A program made the translations under genes and the position numbers. Positions 11,149 through 26,400 of a DNA stretch of 64,000 nucleotides are shown piece after piece. A model generated the notes under the pieces. It saw only the letters and a list, made by a program, of their open reading frames with translations, was not told the DNA's origin and did not search any database. Origin of the DNA: Nematostella vectensis (lineage: Eukaryota > Cnidaria > Anthozoa > Actiniaria > Edwardsiidae); assembly GCF_932526225.1 (NCBI RefSeq), contig NC_064037.1, positions 19,037,471-19,101,470 of the forward strand, given 5' to 3'. The first letter of the stretch is position 1. Every line of letters starts with the position of its first letter.

Positions 11149-14100
11149 ACAGCGGCAAAACTAGCAGTATGCATTTTTAAATTTCTCGGAGTCCATTGGA
11201 CTCCAGTGGTGCACTAGGCTCTAACTTTAGGAAGCAGGGATTGCGATGGACATCAATTATAATTATAAGGTGTATATCGTGAAAAAAAATAACCTGCATG
11301 GGCCCCTTTACCCGTTCGAGATCAAAGAACTAGTTCTAGCCAAATACAAGGCAGAGATTCAAGCAAGCCAAGCTGTCATTACGCCAGCCACTTCTATCAC
11401 AGATAGTTGCTGATAATTTACAGGTGTAAAGCTAGTGTTAATACACTTTACACCTGTTGACACAGGTTTCAATATAAAATGAAAACAAAAGACGCTTTCT
11501 CTCTCATGTTAGAGTACATTACTCCATGACACCACATAATGTTATGAGAAGCAGACTTGTGATAAGGAAGAAGGACCATTACAAAAGTGATGGGGTTGGT
11601 GCCCACACGTGTTTGTTCATGCCCTGGGCGTGACAGGACGGACCAAAAAAATCTAGATAAGGCTTGTTCTCTCGAGAGGCTCTTAGAAGTACCATATGCG
11701 GTCCAACCCAGAAGTTTTGAGACTTCCCTTCAACAAAGAACACCATGTGGACTATTTAATACACCGAAAAAAAAAAAACCAATACGACTTTGACAAGAGC
11801 CCAGAACTCTTCTAATCTGGCCATTGGCACCTGCACCAGGACTTGTCAGTAACCAGAGAATCAAAACCGAATAAGATATTCAATGACTTCTCACAAACTT
11901 CTAAACCCAAAGTAGGTCGTACATGTATAATAAGCACAGTTTTGGAACAGCCTTCAAAGTCCTTCTGGAGACTCTTATATTATATTAATATATAAAGTAT
12001 TTCTGTATATATTGAAATATATAATGTATCTCTTATTATTTATTTGCGAGACCAGACAATGGTATATGATAAATTAACAGCGGCAAAACTAGCAGTATGC
12101 ATTTTTAAATTTCTCGGAGTCCAGTGGACTCCAGTGGTGCACTAGGCTCTAACTGTAGGAAGCAGGGATTGCGATGGACATCAATTATAATTATAAGGTG
12201 TATATCGTGAAAAAAAATAACCTGCATGGGCCCCTTTACCCGTTCGAGATCAAAGAACTAGTTCTAGCCAAATACAAGGCAGAGATTTAAGCAAGCCAAG
12301 CTGTCATTACGCCAGCCACTTCTATCACAGATAGTTGCTGATATTTTACAGGTGTAAAGCTAGTGTTAATACACTTTACACCTGTTGACACAGGTTTCAA
12401 TATAAAGTGAAAACAAAAGACGCTTTCTCTCTCATGTTAGAGTACATTACTCCATGACACCACATAATGTTATGAGTAGCAGACTTGTGATAAGGAAGAA
12501 GGACCATTACAAAAGTGATGGGGTTGGTGCCCACACGTGTTTGTGCATGCCCTGGGCGTGACAGGGCGGACCAAAAAATTCTAGATAAGGCTTGTTCTCT
12601 CGAGAGGCTCTTAGAAGTACCATATGCGGTCCAACCCAGAAGTTTTGAGACTTCCCTTCAACAAAGAACACTATGTGGACTATTCAATACACCGAAAAAT
12701 AAAAAACGAATACGACTTTGACAAGAGCCCAGAATTCTTCTAATCTGGCCATTGGCACCTGCACCAGGACTAGTCAGTACACCAGAGAATCAAAACCGAA
12801 TAAGATATTCAATGACTTCTCACAAACTTCTAAACCCAAAGTAGGTCGTACATGTATAATAAGAACATTTTTGGAACAGCCTTCAAAGTCCCTCTGGAGA
12901 CTCTTATATTATATTAATATATAAAGTATTTCTGTATATATTGAAATATATAATGTATCTCTTATTATTTATTTGCGAGACCAGACAATGGTATATGATA
13001 AATTAACAGCGGCAAAACTAGCAGTACGCATTTTTAAATTTCTCGGAGTCCATTGGACTCCAGTGGTGCACTAGGCTCTAACTTTAGGAAGCAGGGATTG
13101 CGATGGACATCAATTATAATTATAAGGTGTATATCGTGAAAAAAAATAACCTGCATGGGCCCCTTTACCCGTTCGAGATCAAAGAACTAGTTCTAGCCAA
13201 ATACAAGGCAGAGATTCAAGCAAGCCAAGCTGTCATTACGCCAGCCACTTCTATCACAGATAGTTGCTGATAATTTACAGGTGTAAAGCTAGTGTTAATA
13301 CACTTTACACCTGTTGACACAGGTTTGAATATAAAATGAAAACAAAAGACGCTTTCTCTCATGTTAGAGTACATTACTCCATGACACCACATAATGTTAT
13401 GAGAAGCAGACTTGTGATAAGGAAGAAGGACCATTACAAAAGTGATGGGATTGGTGCCCACACGTGTTTGTTCATGCCCTGGGCGTGACAGGACGAACCA
13501 AAAAAATCTAGATAAGGCTTGTTCTCTCGAGAGGCTCTTAGAAGTACCATATGCGGTCCAACCCAGAAGTTTTGAGACTTCCCTTCAACAAAGAACACCA
13601 TGTGGACTATTCAATACACCGAAAAAAAAACGAATACGACTTTGACAAGAGCCCAGAACTCTTCTAATCTGGCCATTGGCACCTGCACCAGGACTTGTCA
13701 GTAACCAGAGAATCAAAACCGAATAAGATATTCAATGACTTCTCACAAACTCCTAAACCCAAAGTAGGTCGTACATGTATAATAAGCACAGTTTTGGAAC
13801 AGCCTTCAAAGTCCCTCTGGAGACTCTTATATTATATTAATATATAAAGTATTTCTGTATATATTGAAATATATAATGTATCTCTTATTATTTATTTGCG
13901 AGACCAGACAATGGTATATGATAAATTAACAGCGGCAAAACTAGCAGTATGCATTTTTAAATTTCTCGGAGTCCAGTGGACTCCAGTGGTGCACTAGGCT
14001 CTAACTGTAGGAAGCAGGGATTGCGATGGACATCAATTATAATTATAAGGTGTATATCGTGAAAAAAAATAACCTGCATGGGCCCCTTTACCCGTTCGAG

Positions 14101-17100
14101 ATCAAAGAACTAGTTCTAGCCAAATACAAGGCAGAGATTTAAGCAAGCCAAGCTGTCATTACGCCAGCCACTTCTATCACAGATAGTTGCTGATATTTTA
14201 CAGGTGTAAAGCTAGTGTTAATACACTTTACACCTGTTGACACAGGTTTCAATATAAAGTGAAAACAAAAGACGCTTTCTCTCTCATGTTAGAGTACATT
14301 ACTCCATGACACCACATAATGTTATGAGTAGCAGACTTGTGATAAGGAAGAAGGACCATTACAAAAGTGATGGGGTTGGTGCCCACACGTGTTTGTGCAT
14401 GCCCTGGGCGTGACAGGGCGGACCAAAAAATTCTAGATAAGGCTTGTTCTCTCGAGAGGCTCTTAGAAGTACCATATGCGGTCCAACCCAGAAGTTTTGA
14501 GACTTCCCTTCAACAAAGAACACTATGTGGACTATTCAATACACCGAAAAATAAAAAACGAATACGACTTTGACAAGAGCCCAGAATTCTTCTAATCTGG
14601 CCATTGGCACCTGCACCAGGACTAGTCAGTACACCAGAGAATCAAAACCGAATAAGATATTCAATGACTTCTCACAAACTTCTAAACCCAAAGTAGGTCG
14701 TACATGTATAATAAGAACATTTTTGGAACAGCCTTCAAAGTCCCTCTGGAGACTCTTATATTATATTAATATATAAAGTATTTCTGTATATATTGAAATA
14801 TATAATGTATCTCTTATTATTTATTTGCGAGACCAGACAATGGTATATGATAAATTAACAGCGGCAAAACTAGCAGTATGCATTTTTAAATTTCTCGGAG
14901 TCCATTGGACTCCAGTGGTGCACTAGGCTCTAACTTTAGGAAGCAGGGATTGCGATGGACATCAATTATAATTATAAGGTGTATATCGTGAAAAAAAATA
15001 ACCTGCATGGGCCCCTTTACCCGTTCGAGATCAAAGAACTAGTTCTAGCCAAATACAAGGCAGAGATTCAAGCAAGCCAAGCTGTCATTACGCCAGCCAC
15101 TTCTATCACAGATAGTTGCTGATAATTTACAGGTGTAAAGCTAGTGTTAATACACTTTACACCTGTTGACACAGGTTTGAATATAAAATGAAAACAAAAG
15201 ACGCTTTCTCTCATGTTAGAGTACATTACTCCATGACACCACATAATGTTATGAGAAGCAGACTTGTGATAAGGAAGAAGGACCATTACAAAAGTGATGG
15301 GATTGGTGCCCACACGTGTTTGTTCATGCCCTGGGCGTGACAGGACGAACCAAAAAAATCTAGATAAGGCTTGTTCTCTCGAGAGGCTCTTAGAAGTACC
15401 ATATGCGGTCCAACCCAGAAGTTTTGAGACTTCCCTTCAACAAAGAACACCATGTGGACTATTCAATACACCGAAAAAAAAACGAATACGACTTTGACAA
15501 GAGCCCAGAACTCTTCTAATCTGGCCATTGGCACCTGCACCAGGACTTGTCAGTAACCAGAGAATCAAAACCGAATAAGATATTCAATGACTTCTCACAA
15601 ACTCCTAAACCCAAAGTAGGTCGTACATGTATAATAAGCACAGTTTTGGAACAGCCTTCAAAGTCCCTCTGGAGACTCTTATATTATATTAATATATAAA
15701 GTATTTCTGTATATATTGAAATATATAATGTATCTCTTATTATTTATTTGCGAGACCAGACAATGGTATATGATAAATTAACAGCGGCAAAACTAGCAGT
15801 ATGCATTTTTAAATTTCTCGGAGTCCAGTGGACTCCAGTGGTGCACTAGGCTCTAACTGTAGGAAGCAGGGATTGCGATGGACATCAATTATAATTATAA
15901 GGTGTATATCGTGAAAAAAAATAACCTGCATGGGCCCCTTTACCCGTTCGAGATCAAAGAACTAGTTCTAGCCAAATACAAGGCAGAGATTTAAGCAAGC
16001 CAAGCTGTCATTACGCCAGCCACTTCTATCACAGATAGTTGCTGATATTTTACAGGTGTAAAGCTAGTGTTAATACACTTTACACCTGTTGACACAGGTT
16101 TCAATATAAAGTGAAAACAAAAGACGCTTTCTCTCTCATGTTAGAGTACATTACTCCATGACACCACATAATGTTATGAGTAGCAGACTTGTGATAAGGA
16201 AGAAGGACCATTACAAAAGTGATGGGGTTGGTGCCCACACGTGTTTGTGCATGCCCTGGGCGTGACAGGGCGGACCAAAAAATTCTAGATAAGGCTTGTT
16301 CTCTCGAGAGGCTCTTAGAAGTACCATATGCGGTCCAACCCAGAAGTTTTGAGACTTCCCTTCAACAAAGAACACTATGTGGACTATTCAATACACCGAA
16401 AAATAAAAAACGAATACGACTTTGACAAGAGCCCAGAATTCTTCTAATCTGGCCATTGGCACCTGCACCAGGACTAGTCAGTACACCAGAGAATCAAAAC
16501 CGAATAAGATATTCAATGACTTCTCACAAACTCCTAAACCCAAAGTAGGTCGTACATGTATAATAAGCACAGTTTTGGAACAGCCTTCAAAGTCCCTCTG
16601 GAGACTCTTATATTATATTAATATATAAAGTATTTCTGTATATATTGAAATATATAATGTATCTCTTATTATTTATTTGCGAGACCAGACAATGGTATAT
16701 GATAAATTAACAGCGGCAAAACTAGCAGTATGCATTTTTAAATTTCTCGGAGTCCAGTGGACTCCAGTGGTGCACTAGGCTCTAACTTTAGGAAGCAGGG
16801 ATTGCGATGGACATCGATTATAATTATAAGGTATATATCGTGAAAAAAAATAACCTGCATGGGCCCCTTTACCCGTTCGAGATCAAAGAACTAGTTCTAG
16901 CCAAATACAAGGCAGAGATTCAAGCAAGCCAAGCTGTCTATACGCCAGCCACTTCTATCACAGATAGTTGTTAATATTTTACAGGTGTAAAGCTAGTGTT
17001 AATACACTTTACACCTGTTGACACAGGTTTCAATATAAAAATAAAACAAAAGACGCTTTCTCTCTCATGTAAGAGTACATTACTCCATGACACCACATAA

Positions 17101-20100
17101 TGTTATGAGTAGCAGACTTGTGATAAGGAAGAGGGACCATTACAAAAGTGATGCGGGGTGAGGCCCACACGTGTTTGTGCATGCCCTGGGCGTGACAGGA
17201 CGGACCAAAAAAAATCTAGATAAGGCTTGTTCTCTCGAGAGGCTCTTAGAAGTACCATATGCGGTCCAACCCAGAAGTTTTGAGACTTCCCTTTAACAAA
17301 GAACACTATGTGGACTATTCAATACACCGAAAAATAAAAAACGAATACGACTTTGACAAGAGCCCAGAATTCTTCTAATCTGGCCATTGGCACCTGCACC
17401 AGGACTAGTCAGTTCACCAGAGAATCAAAACCGAATACGATATTCAATGACTTCTCACAAACTTCTAAACCCAAAGTAGGTCGTACATGTATAATAAGCA
17501 CATTTTTAGAAAAGCCTTCAAAGTCCCTCTGGCGACTCTTATATTATATTTATATATAAAGTATTTCTGTATATATTGAAATGTATAAAGTATCTCTTAT
17601 TATTTATTTGCGAGACCAGACAATGGTATACGTTAAATTAACAGCGGCAAAACTAGCAGTATGCATTTTTAAATTTCTCGGAGTCCATTGAACTCCAGTG
17701 GTGCACTAGGCTCTAACTTTAGGAAGCAGGGATTGCGATGGACATCAATTATAATTATAAGGTGTATATCGTGAAAAAAAATAACCTGCATGGGCCCCTC
17801 TACCCGTTCGAGATCAAAGAACTAGTTCTAGCCAAATACAAGGCAGAGATTCAAGCAAGCCAAGCTGTCATTACGCCAGCCACTTCTATCACAGATAGTT
17901 GCTGATATTTTACAGGTGTAAAGCTAGTGTTAATACACTTTACACCTGTTGACACAGGTTTCAATATAAAGTGAAAACAAAAGACGCTTTCTCTCTCATG
18001 TTAGAGTACATTACTCCATGACACCACATAATGTTATGAGTAGCAGACTTGTGATAAGGAAGAAGGACCTTTACAAAAGTGATAGGGGTTGGTGCCCACA
18101 CGTGTTTGTGCATGCCCTGGGCGTGACAGGGCGGACCAAAAAATTCTAGATAAGGCTTGTTCTCTCGAGAGGCTCTTAGAAGTACCATATGCGGTCCAAC
18201 CCAGAAGTTTTGAGACTTCCCTTTAACAAAGAACACTATGTGGACTATTCAATACACCGAAAAATAAAAAACGAATACGACTTTGACAAGAGCCCAGAAT
18301 TCTTCTAATCTGGCCATTGGCACCTGCACCACGACTAGTCAGTTCACCAGAGAATCAAAACCGAATACGATATTCAATGACTTCTCACAAACTTCTAAAC
18401 CCAAAGTAGGTCGTACATGTATAATAAGCACATTTTTGGAACAGCCTTCAAAGTCCCTCTGGCGACTCTTATATTATATTTATATATAAAGTATTTCTGT
18501 ATATATTGAAATGTATAAAGTATCTCTTATTATTTATTTGCGAGACCAGACAATGGTATATGATAAATTAACAGCGGCAAAACTAGCAGTATGCATTTTT
18601 AAATTTCTCGGAGTCCATTGGACTCCAGTGGTGCACTAGGCTCTAACTTTAGGAAGCAGGGATTGCGATGGACACCAATTATAATTATAAGGTGTATATC
18701 GTGAAAAAAAATAACCTGCATGGGCCCCTTTACCCGTTCGAGATCAAAGAACTAGTTCTAGCCAAATACAAGGCAGAGATTCAAGCAAGCCAAGCTGTCA
18801 TTACGCCAGCCACTTCTATCACAGATAGTTGCTGATAATTTACAGGTGTAAAGCTAGTGTTAATACACTTTACACCTGTTGACACAGGTTTCAATATAAA
18901 ATGAAAACAAAAGACGCTTTCTCTCTCATGTTAGAGTACATTACTCCATGACACCACATAATGTTATGAGAAGCAGACTTGTGATAAGGAAGAAGGACCA
19001 TTACAAAAGTGATGGGGTTGGTGCCCACACGTGTTTGTTCATGCCCTGGGCGTGACAGGACGGACCAAAAAAATCTAGATAAGGCTTGTTCTCTCGAGAG
19101 GCTCTTAGAAGTACCATATGCGGTCCAACCCAGAAGTTTTGAGACTTCCCTTCAACAAAGAACACTATGTGGACTATTCAATACACCGAAAAATAAAACG
19201 AATACAACTTTGACAAGAGCCCAGAACTCTTCTAATCTGGCCATTGGCACCTGCACCAGGACTTGTCAGTAACCAGAGAATCAAAACCGAATAAGATATT
19301 CAATGACTTCTCACAAACTTCTAAACCCAAAGTAGGTCATACATGTATAATAAGCACAGTTTTGGAACAGCCTTCAAAGTCCTTCTGGAGACTCTTATAT
19401 TATATTAATATATAAAGTATTTCTGTATATATTGAAATATATAATGTATCTCCTATTATTTATTTGCGAGACCAGACAATGGTATATGATAAATTAACAG
19501 CGGCAAAACTAGCAGTATGCATTTTTTAATTTCTCGGAGTCCAGTGGACTCCAGTGGTGCACTAGGCTCTAACTTTAGGAAGCAGGAATTGCGATGGACA
19601 TCAATTATAATTATAAGGTGTATATCGTGAAAAAAAATAACCTGCATGGGCCCCTCTACCCGTTCGAGATCAAAGAACTAGTTCTAGCCAAATACAAGGC
19701 AGAGATTCAAGCAAGCCAAGCTGTCATTACGCCAGCCACTTCTATCACAGATAGTTGCTGATATTTTACAGGTGTAAAGCTAGTGTTAATACACTTTACA
19801 CCTGTTGACACAGGTTTCAATATAAAGTGAAAACAAAAGACGCTTTCTCTCTCATGTTAGAGTACATTACTCCATGACACCACATAATGTTATGAGTAGC
19901 AGACTTGTGATAAGGAAGAAGGACCTTTACAAAAGTGATAGGGGTTGGTGCCCACACGTGTTTGTGCATGCCCTGGGCGTGACAGGGCGGACCAAAAAAT
20001 TCTAGATAAGGCTTGTTCTCTTGAGAGGCTCTTAGAAGTACCATATGCGGTCCAACCCAGAAGTTTTGAGACTTCCCTTCAACAAAGAACACTATGTGGA

Positions 20101-20426
20101 CTATTCAATACACCGAAAATTAAAAAGCGAATACGACTTTGACAAGAGCCCAGAATTCTTCTAATCTGGCCATTGGCACCTGCACCAGGACTAGTCAGTA
20201 CACCGGAGAATCAAAACCGAATAAGATATTCAATGACTTCTCACAAACTTCTAAACCCAAAAAAGGTCGTACATGTATAATAAGCACATTTTTGGAACAG
20301 CCTTCAAAGTCCCTCTGGAGACTCTTATATTATATTAATATATAAAGTATTTCTGTATATATTGAAATATATAATGTATCTCTTATTATTTATTTGCGAG
20401 ACCAGACAATGGTATATGATAAATTA
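11149..20426 (+). repeat. Expanded higher-order repeat H3 (p q r q r q/r s t u v)
   Basis: Monomers 13-22. The q-r pair is duplicated as an exact 1852-bp dimer (12077-13928 and 13929-15780) and followed by a third, chimeric q/r monomer (15781-16709). The block then runs s t u v in the order seen in the other copies. Confidence 0.75.
12077..15780 (+). repeat. Two tandem 1852-bp q-r dimers
   Basis: Monomers 14-15 and 16-17 repeat with identical spacing of 1852 bp and share the rare sites ctgtagg, gagatttaag, aagaacattttt (q) and aggacgaacc, actcctaaaccc (r). One visible difference is agtacgcat at 13025 versus agtatgcat in the second copy. This indicates a very recent tandem duplication. Confidence 0.85.
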
Positions 20427-23400
20427 ACAGCGGCAAAACTAGCAGTATGCATTTTTAAATTTCTCGGAGTCCATTGGACTCCAGTGGTGCACTAGGCTCT
20501 AACTTTAGGAAGCAGGGATTGCGATGGACATCAATTATAATTATAAGGTGTATATCGTGAAAAAAAATAACCTGCATGGGCCCCTTTACCCGTTCGAGAT
20601 CAAAGAACTAGTTCTAGCCAAATACAAGGCAGAGATTCAAGCAAGCCAAGCTGTCATTACGCCAGCCACTTCTATCACAGATAGTTGCTGATAATTTACA
20701 GGTGTAAAGCTAGTGTTAATACACTTTACACCTGTTGACACAGGTTTCAATATAAAATGAAAACAAAAGACGCTTTCTCTCTCATGTTAGAGTACATTAC
20801 TCCATGACACCACATAATGTTATGAGAAGCAGACTTGTGATAAGGAAGAAGGACCATTACAAAAGTGATGGGGTTGGTGCCCACACGTGTTTGTTCATGC
20901 CCTGGGCGTGACAGGACGGACCAAAAAAATCTAGATAAGGCTTGTTCTCTCGAGAGGCTCTTAGAAGTACCATATGCGGTCCAACCCAGAAGTTTTGAGA
21001 CTTCCCTTCAACAAAGAACACCATGTGGACTATTTAATACACCGAAAAAAAAAAAACCAATACGACTTTGACAAGAGCCCAGAACTCTTCTAATCTGGCC
21101 ATTGGCACCTGCACCAGGACTTGTCAGTAACCAGAGAATCAAAACCGAATAAGATATTCAATGACTTCTCACAAACTTCTAAACCCAAAGTAGGTCGTAC
21201 ATGTATAATAAGCACAGTTTTGGAACAGCCTTCAAAGTCCTTCTGGAGACTCTTATATTATATTAATATATAAAGTATTTCTGTATATATTGAAATATAT
21301 AATGTATCTCTTATTATTTATTTGCGAGACCAGACAATGGTATATGATAAATTAACAGCGGCAAAACTAGCAGTATGCATTTTTAAATTTCTCGGAGTCC
21401 AGTGGACTCCAGTGGTGCACTAGGCTCTAACTGTAGGAAGCAGGGATTGCGATGGACATCAATTATAATTATAAGGTGTATATCGTGAAAAAAAATAACC
21501 TGCATGGGCCCCTTTACCCGTTCGAGATCAAAGAACTAGTTCTAGCCAAATACAAGGCAGAGATTTAAGCAAGCCAAGCTGTCATTACGCCAGCCACTTC
21601 TATCACAGATAGTTGCTGATATTTTACAGGTGTAAAGCTAGTGTTAATACACTTTACACCTGTTGACACAGGTTTCAATATAAAGTGAAAACAAAAGACG
21701 CTTTCTCTCTCATGTTAGAGTACATTACTCCATGACACCACATAATGTTATGAGTAGCAGACTTGTGATAAGGAAGAAGGACCATTACAAAAGTGATGGG
21801 GTTGGTGCCCACACGTGTTTGTGCATGCCCTGGGCGTGACAGGGCGGACCAAAAAATTCTAGATAAGGCTTGTTCTCTCGAGAGGCTCTTAGAAGTACCA
21901 TATGCGGTCCAACCCAGAAGTTTTGAGACTTCCCTTCAACAAAGAACACTATGTGGACTATTCAATACACCGAAAAATAAAAAACGAATACGACTTTGAC
22001 AAGAGCCCAGAATTCTTCTAATCTGGCCATTGGCACCTGCACCAGGACTAGTCAGTACACCAGAGAATCAAAACCGAATAAGATATTCAATGACTTCTCA
22101 CAAACTTCTAAACCCAAAGTAGGTCGTACATGTATAATAAGAACATTTTTGGAACAGCCTTCAAAGTCCCTCTGGAGACTCTTATATTATATTAATATAT
22201 AAAGTATTTCTGTATATATTGAAATATATAATGTATCTCTTATTATTTATTTGCGAGACCAGACAATGGTATATGATAAATTAACAGCGGCAAAACTAGC
22301 AGTATGCATTTTTAAATTTCTCGGAGTCCATTGGACTCCAGTGGTGCACTAGGCTCTAACTTTAGGAAGCAGGGATTGCGATGGACATCAATTATAATTA
22401 TAAGGTGTATATCGTGAAAAAAAATAACCTGCATGGGCCCCTTTACCCGTTCGAGATCAAAGAACTAGTTCTAGCCAAATACAAGGCAGAGATTCAAGCA
22501 AGCCAAGCTGTCATTACGCCAGCCACTTCTATCACAGATAGTTGCTGATAATTTACAGGTGTAAAGCTAGTGTTAATACACTTTACACCTGTTGACACAG
22601 GTTTGAATATAAAATGAAAACAAAAGACGCTTTCTCTCATGTTAGAGTACATTACTCCATGACACCACATAATGTTATGAGAAGCAGACTTGTGATAAGG
22701 AAGAAGGACCATTACAAAAGTGATGGGATTGGTGCCCACACGTGTTTGTTCATGCCCTGGGCGTGACAGGACGAACCAAAAAAATCTAGATAAGGCTTGT
22801 TCTCTCGAGAGGCTCTTAGAAGTACCATATGCGGTCCAACCCAGAAGTTTTGAGACTTCCCTTCAACAAAGAACACCATGTGGACTATTCAATACACCGA
22901 AAAAAAAACGAATACGACTTTGACAAGAGCCCAGAACTCTTCTAATCTGGCCATTGGCACCTGCACCAGGACTTGTCAGTAACCAGAGAATCAAAACCGA
23001 ATAAGATATTCAATGACTTCTCACAAACTCCTAAACCCAAAGTAGGTCGTACATGTATAATAAGCACAGTTTTGGAACAGCCTTCAAAGTCCCTCTGGAG
23101 ACTCTTATATTATATTAATATATAAAGTATTTCTGTATATATTGAAATATATAATGTATCTCTTATTATTTATTTGCGAGACCAGACAATGGTATATGAT
23201 AAATTAACAGCGGCAAAACTAGCAGTATGCATTTTTAAATTTCTCGGAGTCCAGTGGACTCCAGTGGTGCACTAGGCTCTAACTTTAGGAAGCAGGGATT
23301 GCGATGGACATCGATTATAATTATAAGGTATATATCGTGAAAAAAAATAACCTGCATGGGCCCCTTTACCCGTTCGAGATCAAAGAACTAGTTGTAGCCA

Positions 23401-26400
23401 AATACAAGGCAGAGATTCAAGCAAGCCAAGCTGTCTATACGCCAGCCACTTCTATCACAGATAGTTGTTAATATTTTACAGGTGTAAAGCTAGTGTTAAT
23501 ACACTTTACACCTGTTGACACAGGTTTCAATATAAAAATAAAACAAAAGACGCTTTCTCTCTCATGTAAGAGTACATTACTCCATGACACCACATAATGT
23601 TATGAGTAGCAGACTTGTGATAAGGAAGAGGGACCATTACAAAAGTGATGCGGGGTGAGGCCCACACGTGTTTGTGCATGCCCTGGGCGTGACAGGACGG
23701 ACCAAAAAAAATCTAGATAAGGCTTGTTCTCTCGAGAGGCTCTTAGAAGTACCATATGCGGTCCAACCCAGAAGTTTTGAGACTTCCCTTTAACAAAGAA
23801 CACTATGTGGACTATTCAATACACCGAAAAATAAAAAAACGAATACGACTTTGACAAGAGCCCAGAATTCTTCTAATCTTTCCATTGGCACCTGCACCAG
23901 GACTAGTCAGTTCACCAGAGAATCAAAACCGAATACGATATTCAATGACTTCTCACAAACTTCTAAACCCAAAGTAGGTCGTACATGTATAATAAGCACA
24001 TTTTTGGAAAAGCCTTCAAAGTCCCTCTGGCGACTCTTATATTATATTTATATATAAAGTATTTCTGTATATATTGAAATGTATAAAGTATCTCTTATTA
24101 TTTATTTGCGAGACCAGACAATGGTATACGTTAAATTAACAGCGTCAAAACTAGCAGTATGCATTTTTAAATTTCTCGGAGTCCATTGAACTCCAGTGGT
24201 GCACTAGGCTCTAACTTTAGGAAGCAGGGATTGCGATGGACATCAATTATAATTATAAGGTGTATATCGTGAAAAAAAATAACCTGCATGGGCCCCTCTA
24301 CCCGTTCGAGATCAAAGAACTAGTTCTAGCCAAATACAAGGCAGAGATTCAAGCAAGCCAAGCTGTCATTACGCCAGCCACTTCTATCACAGATAGTTGC
24401 TGATATTTTACAGGTGTAAAGCTAGTGTTAATACACTTTACACCTGTTGACACAGGTTTCAATATAAAGTGAAAACAAAAGACGCTTTCTCTCTCATGTT
24501 AGAGTACATTACTCCATGACACCACATAATGTTATGAGTAGCAGACTTGTGATAAGGAAGAAGGACCTTTACAAAAGTGATAGGGGTTGGTGCCCACACG
24601 TGTTTGTGCATGCCCTGGGCGTGACAGGGCGGACCAAAAAATTCTAGATAAGGCTTGTTCTCTCGAGAGGCTCTTAGAAGTACCATATGCGGTCCAACCC
24701 AGAAGTTTTGAGACTTCCCTTTAACAAAGAACACTATGTGGACTATTCAATACACCGAAAAATAAAAAACGAATACGACTTTGACAAGAGCCCAGAATTC
24801 TTCTAATCTGGCCATTGGCACCTGCACCACGACTAGTCAGTTCACCAGAGAATCAAAACCGAATACGATATTCAATGACTTCTCACAAACTTCTAAACCC
24901 AAAGTAGGTCGTACATGTATAATAAGCACATTTTTGGAACAGCCTTCAAAGTCCCTCTGGAGACTCTTATATTATATTAATATATAAAGTATTTCTGTAT
25001 ATATTGAAATATATAATGTATCTGTTATTATTTATTTGCGAGACCAGACAATGGTATATGATAAATTAACAGCGGCAAAACTAGCAGTATGCATTTTTAA
25101 ATTTCTCGGAGTCCATTGGACTCCAGTGGTGCACTAGGCTCTAACTTTAGGAAGCAGGGATTGCGATGGACATCAATTATAATTATAAGGTGTATATCGT
25201 GAAAAAAAATAACCTGCATGGGCCCCTTTACCCGTTCGAGATCAAAGAACTAGTTCTAGCCAAATACAAGGCAGAGATTCAAGCAAGCCAAGCTGTCATT
25301 ACGCCAGCCACTTCTATCACAGATAGTTGCTGATAATTTACAGGTGTAAAGCTAGTGTTAATACACTTTACACCTGTTGACACAGGTTTCAATATAAAAT
25401 GAAAACAAAAGACGCTTTCTCTCTCATGTTAGAGTACATTACTCCATGACACCACATAATGTTATGAGAAGCAGACTTGTGATAAGGAAGAAGGACCATT
25501 ACAAAAGTGATGGGGTGGGTGCCCACACGTGTTTGTTCATGCCCTGGGCGTGACAGGACGGACCAAAAAAATCTAGATAAGGCTTGTTCTCTCGAGAGGC
25601 TCTTAGAAGTACCATATGCGGTCCAACCCAGAAGTTTTGAGACTTCCCTTCAACAAAGAACACTATGTGGACTATTCAATACACCGAAAAAAAAAACGAA
25701 TACAACTTTGACAAGAGCCCAGAACTCTTCTAATCTGGCCATTGGCACCTGCACCAGGACTTGTCAGTAACCAGAGAATCAAAACCGAATAAGATATTCA
25801 ATGACTTCTCACAAACTTCTAAACCCAAAGTAGGTCGTACATGTATAATAAGCACAGTTTTGGAACAGCCTTCAAAGTCCCTCTGGAGACTCTTATATTA
25901 TATTAATATATAAAGTATTTCTGTATATATTGAAATATATAATGTATCTCTTATTATTTATTTGCGAGACCAGACAATGGTATATGATAAATTAACAGCG
26001 GCAAAACTAGCAGTATGCATTTTTAAATTTCTCGGAGTCCAGTGGACTCCAGTGGTGCACTAGGCTCTAACTTTAGGAAGCAGGGATTGCGATGGACATC
26101 AATTATAATTATAAGGTGTATATCGTGAAAAAAAATAACCTGCATGGGCCCCTCTACCCGTTCGAGATCAAAGAACTAGTTCTAGCCAAATACAAGGCAG
26201 AGATTCAAGCAAGCCAAGCTGTCATTACGCCAGCCACTTCTATCACAGATAGTTGCTGATATTTTACAGGTGTAAAGCTAGTGTTAATACACTTTACACC
26301 TGTTGACACAGGTTTCAATATAAAGTGAAAACAAAAGACGCTTTCTCTCTCATGTTAGAGTACATTACTCCATGACACCACATAATGTTATGAGTAGCAG

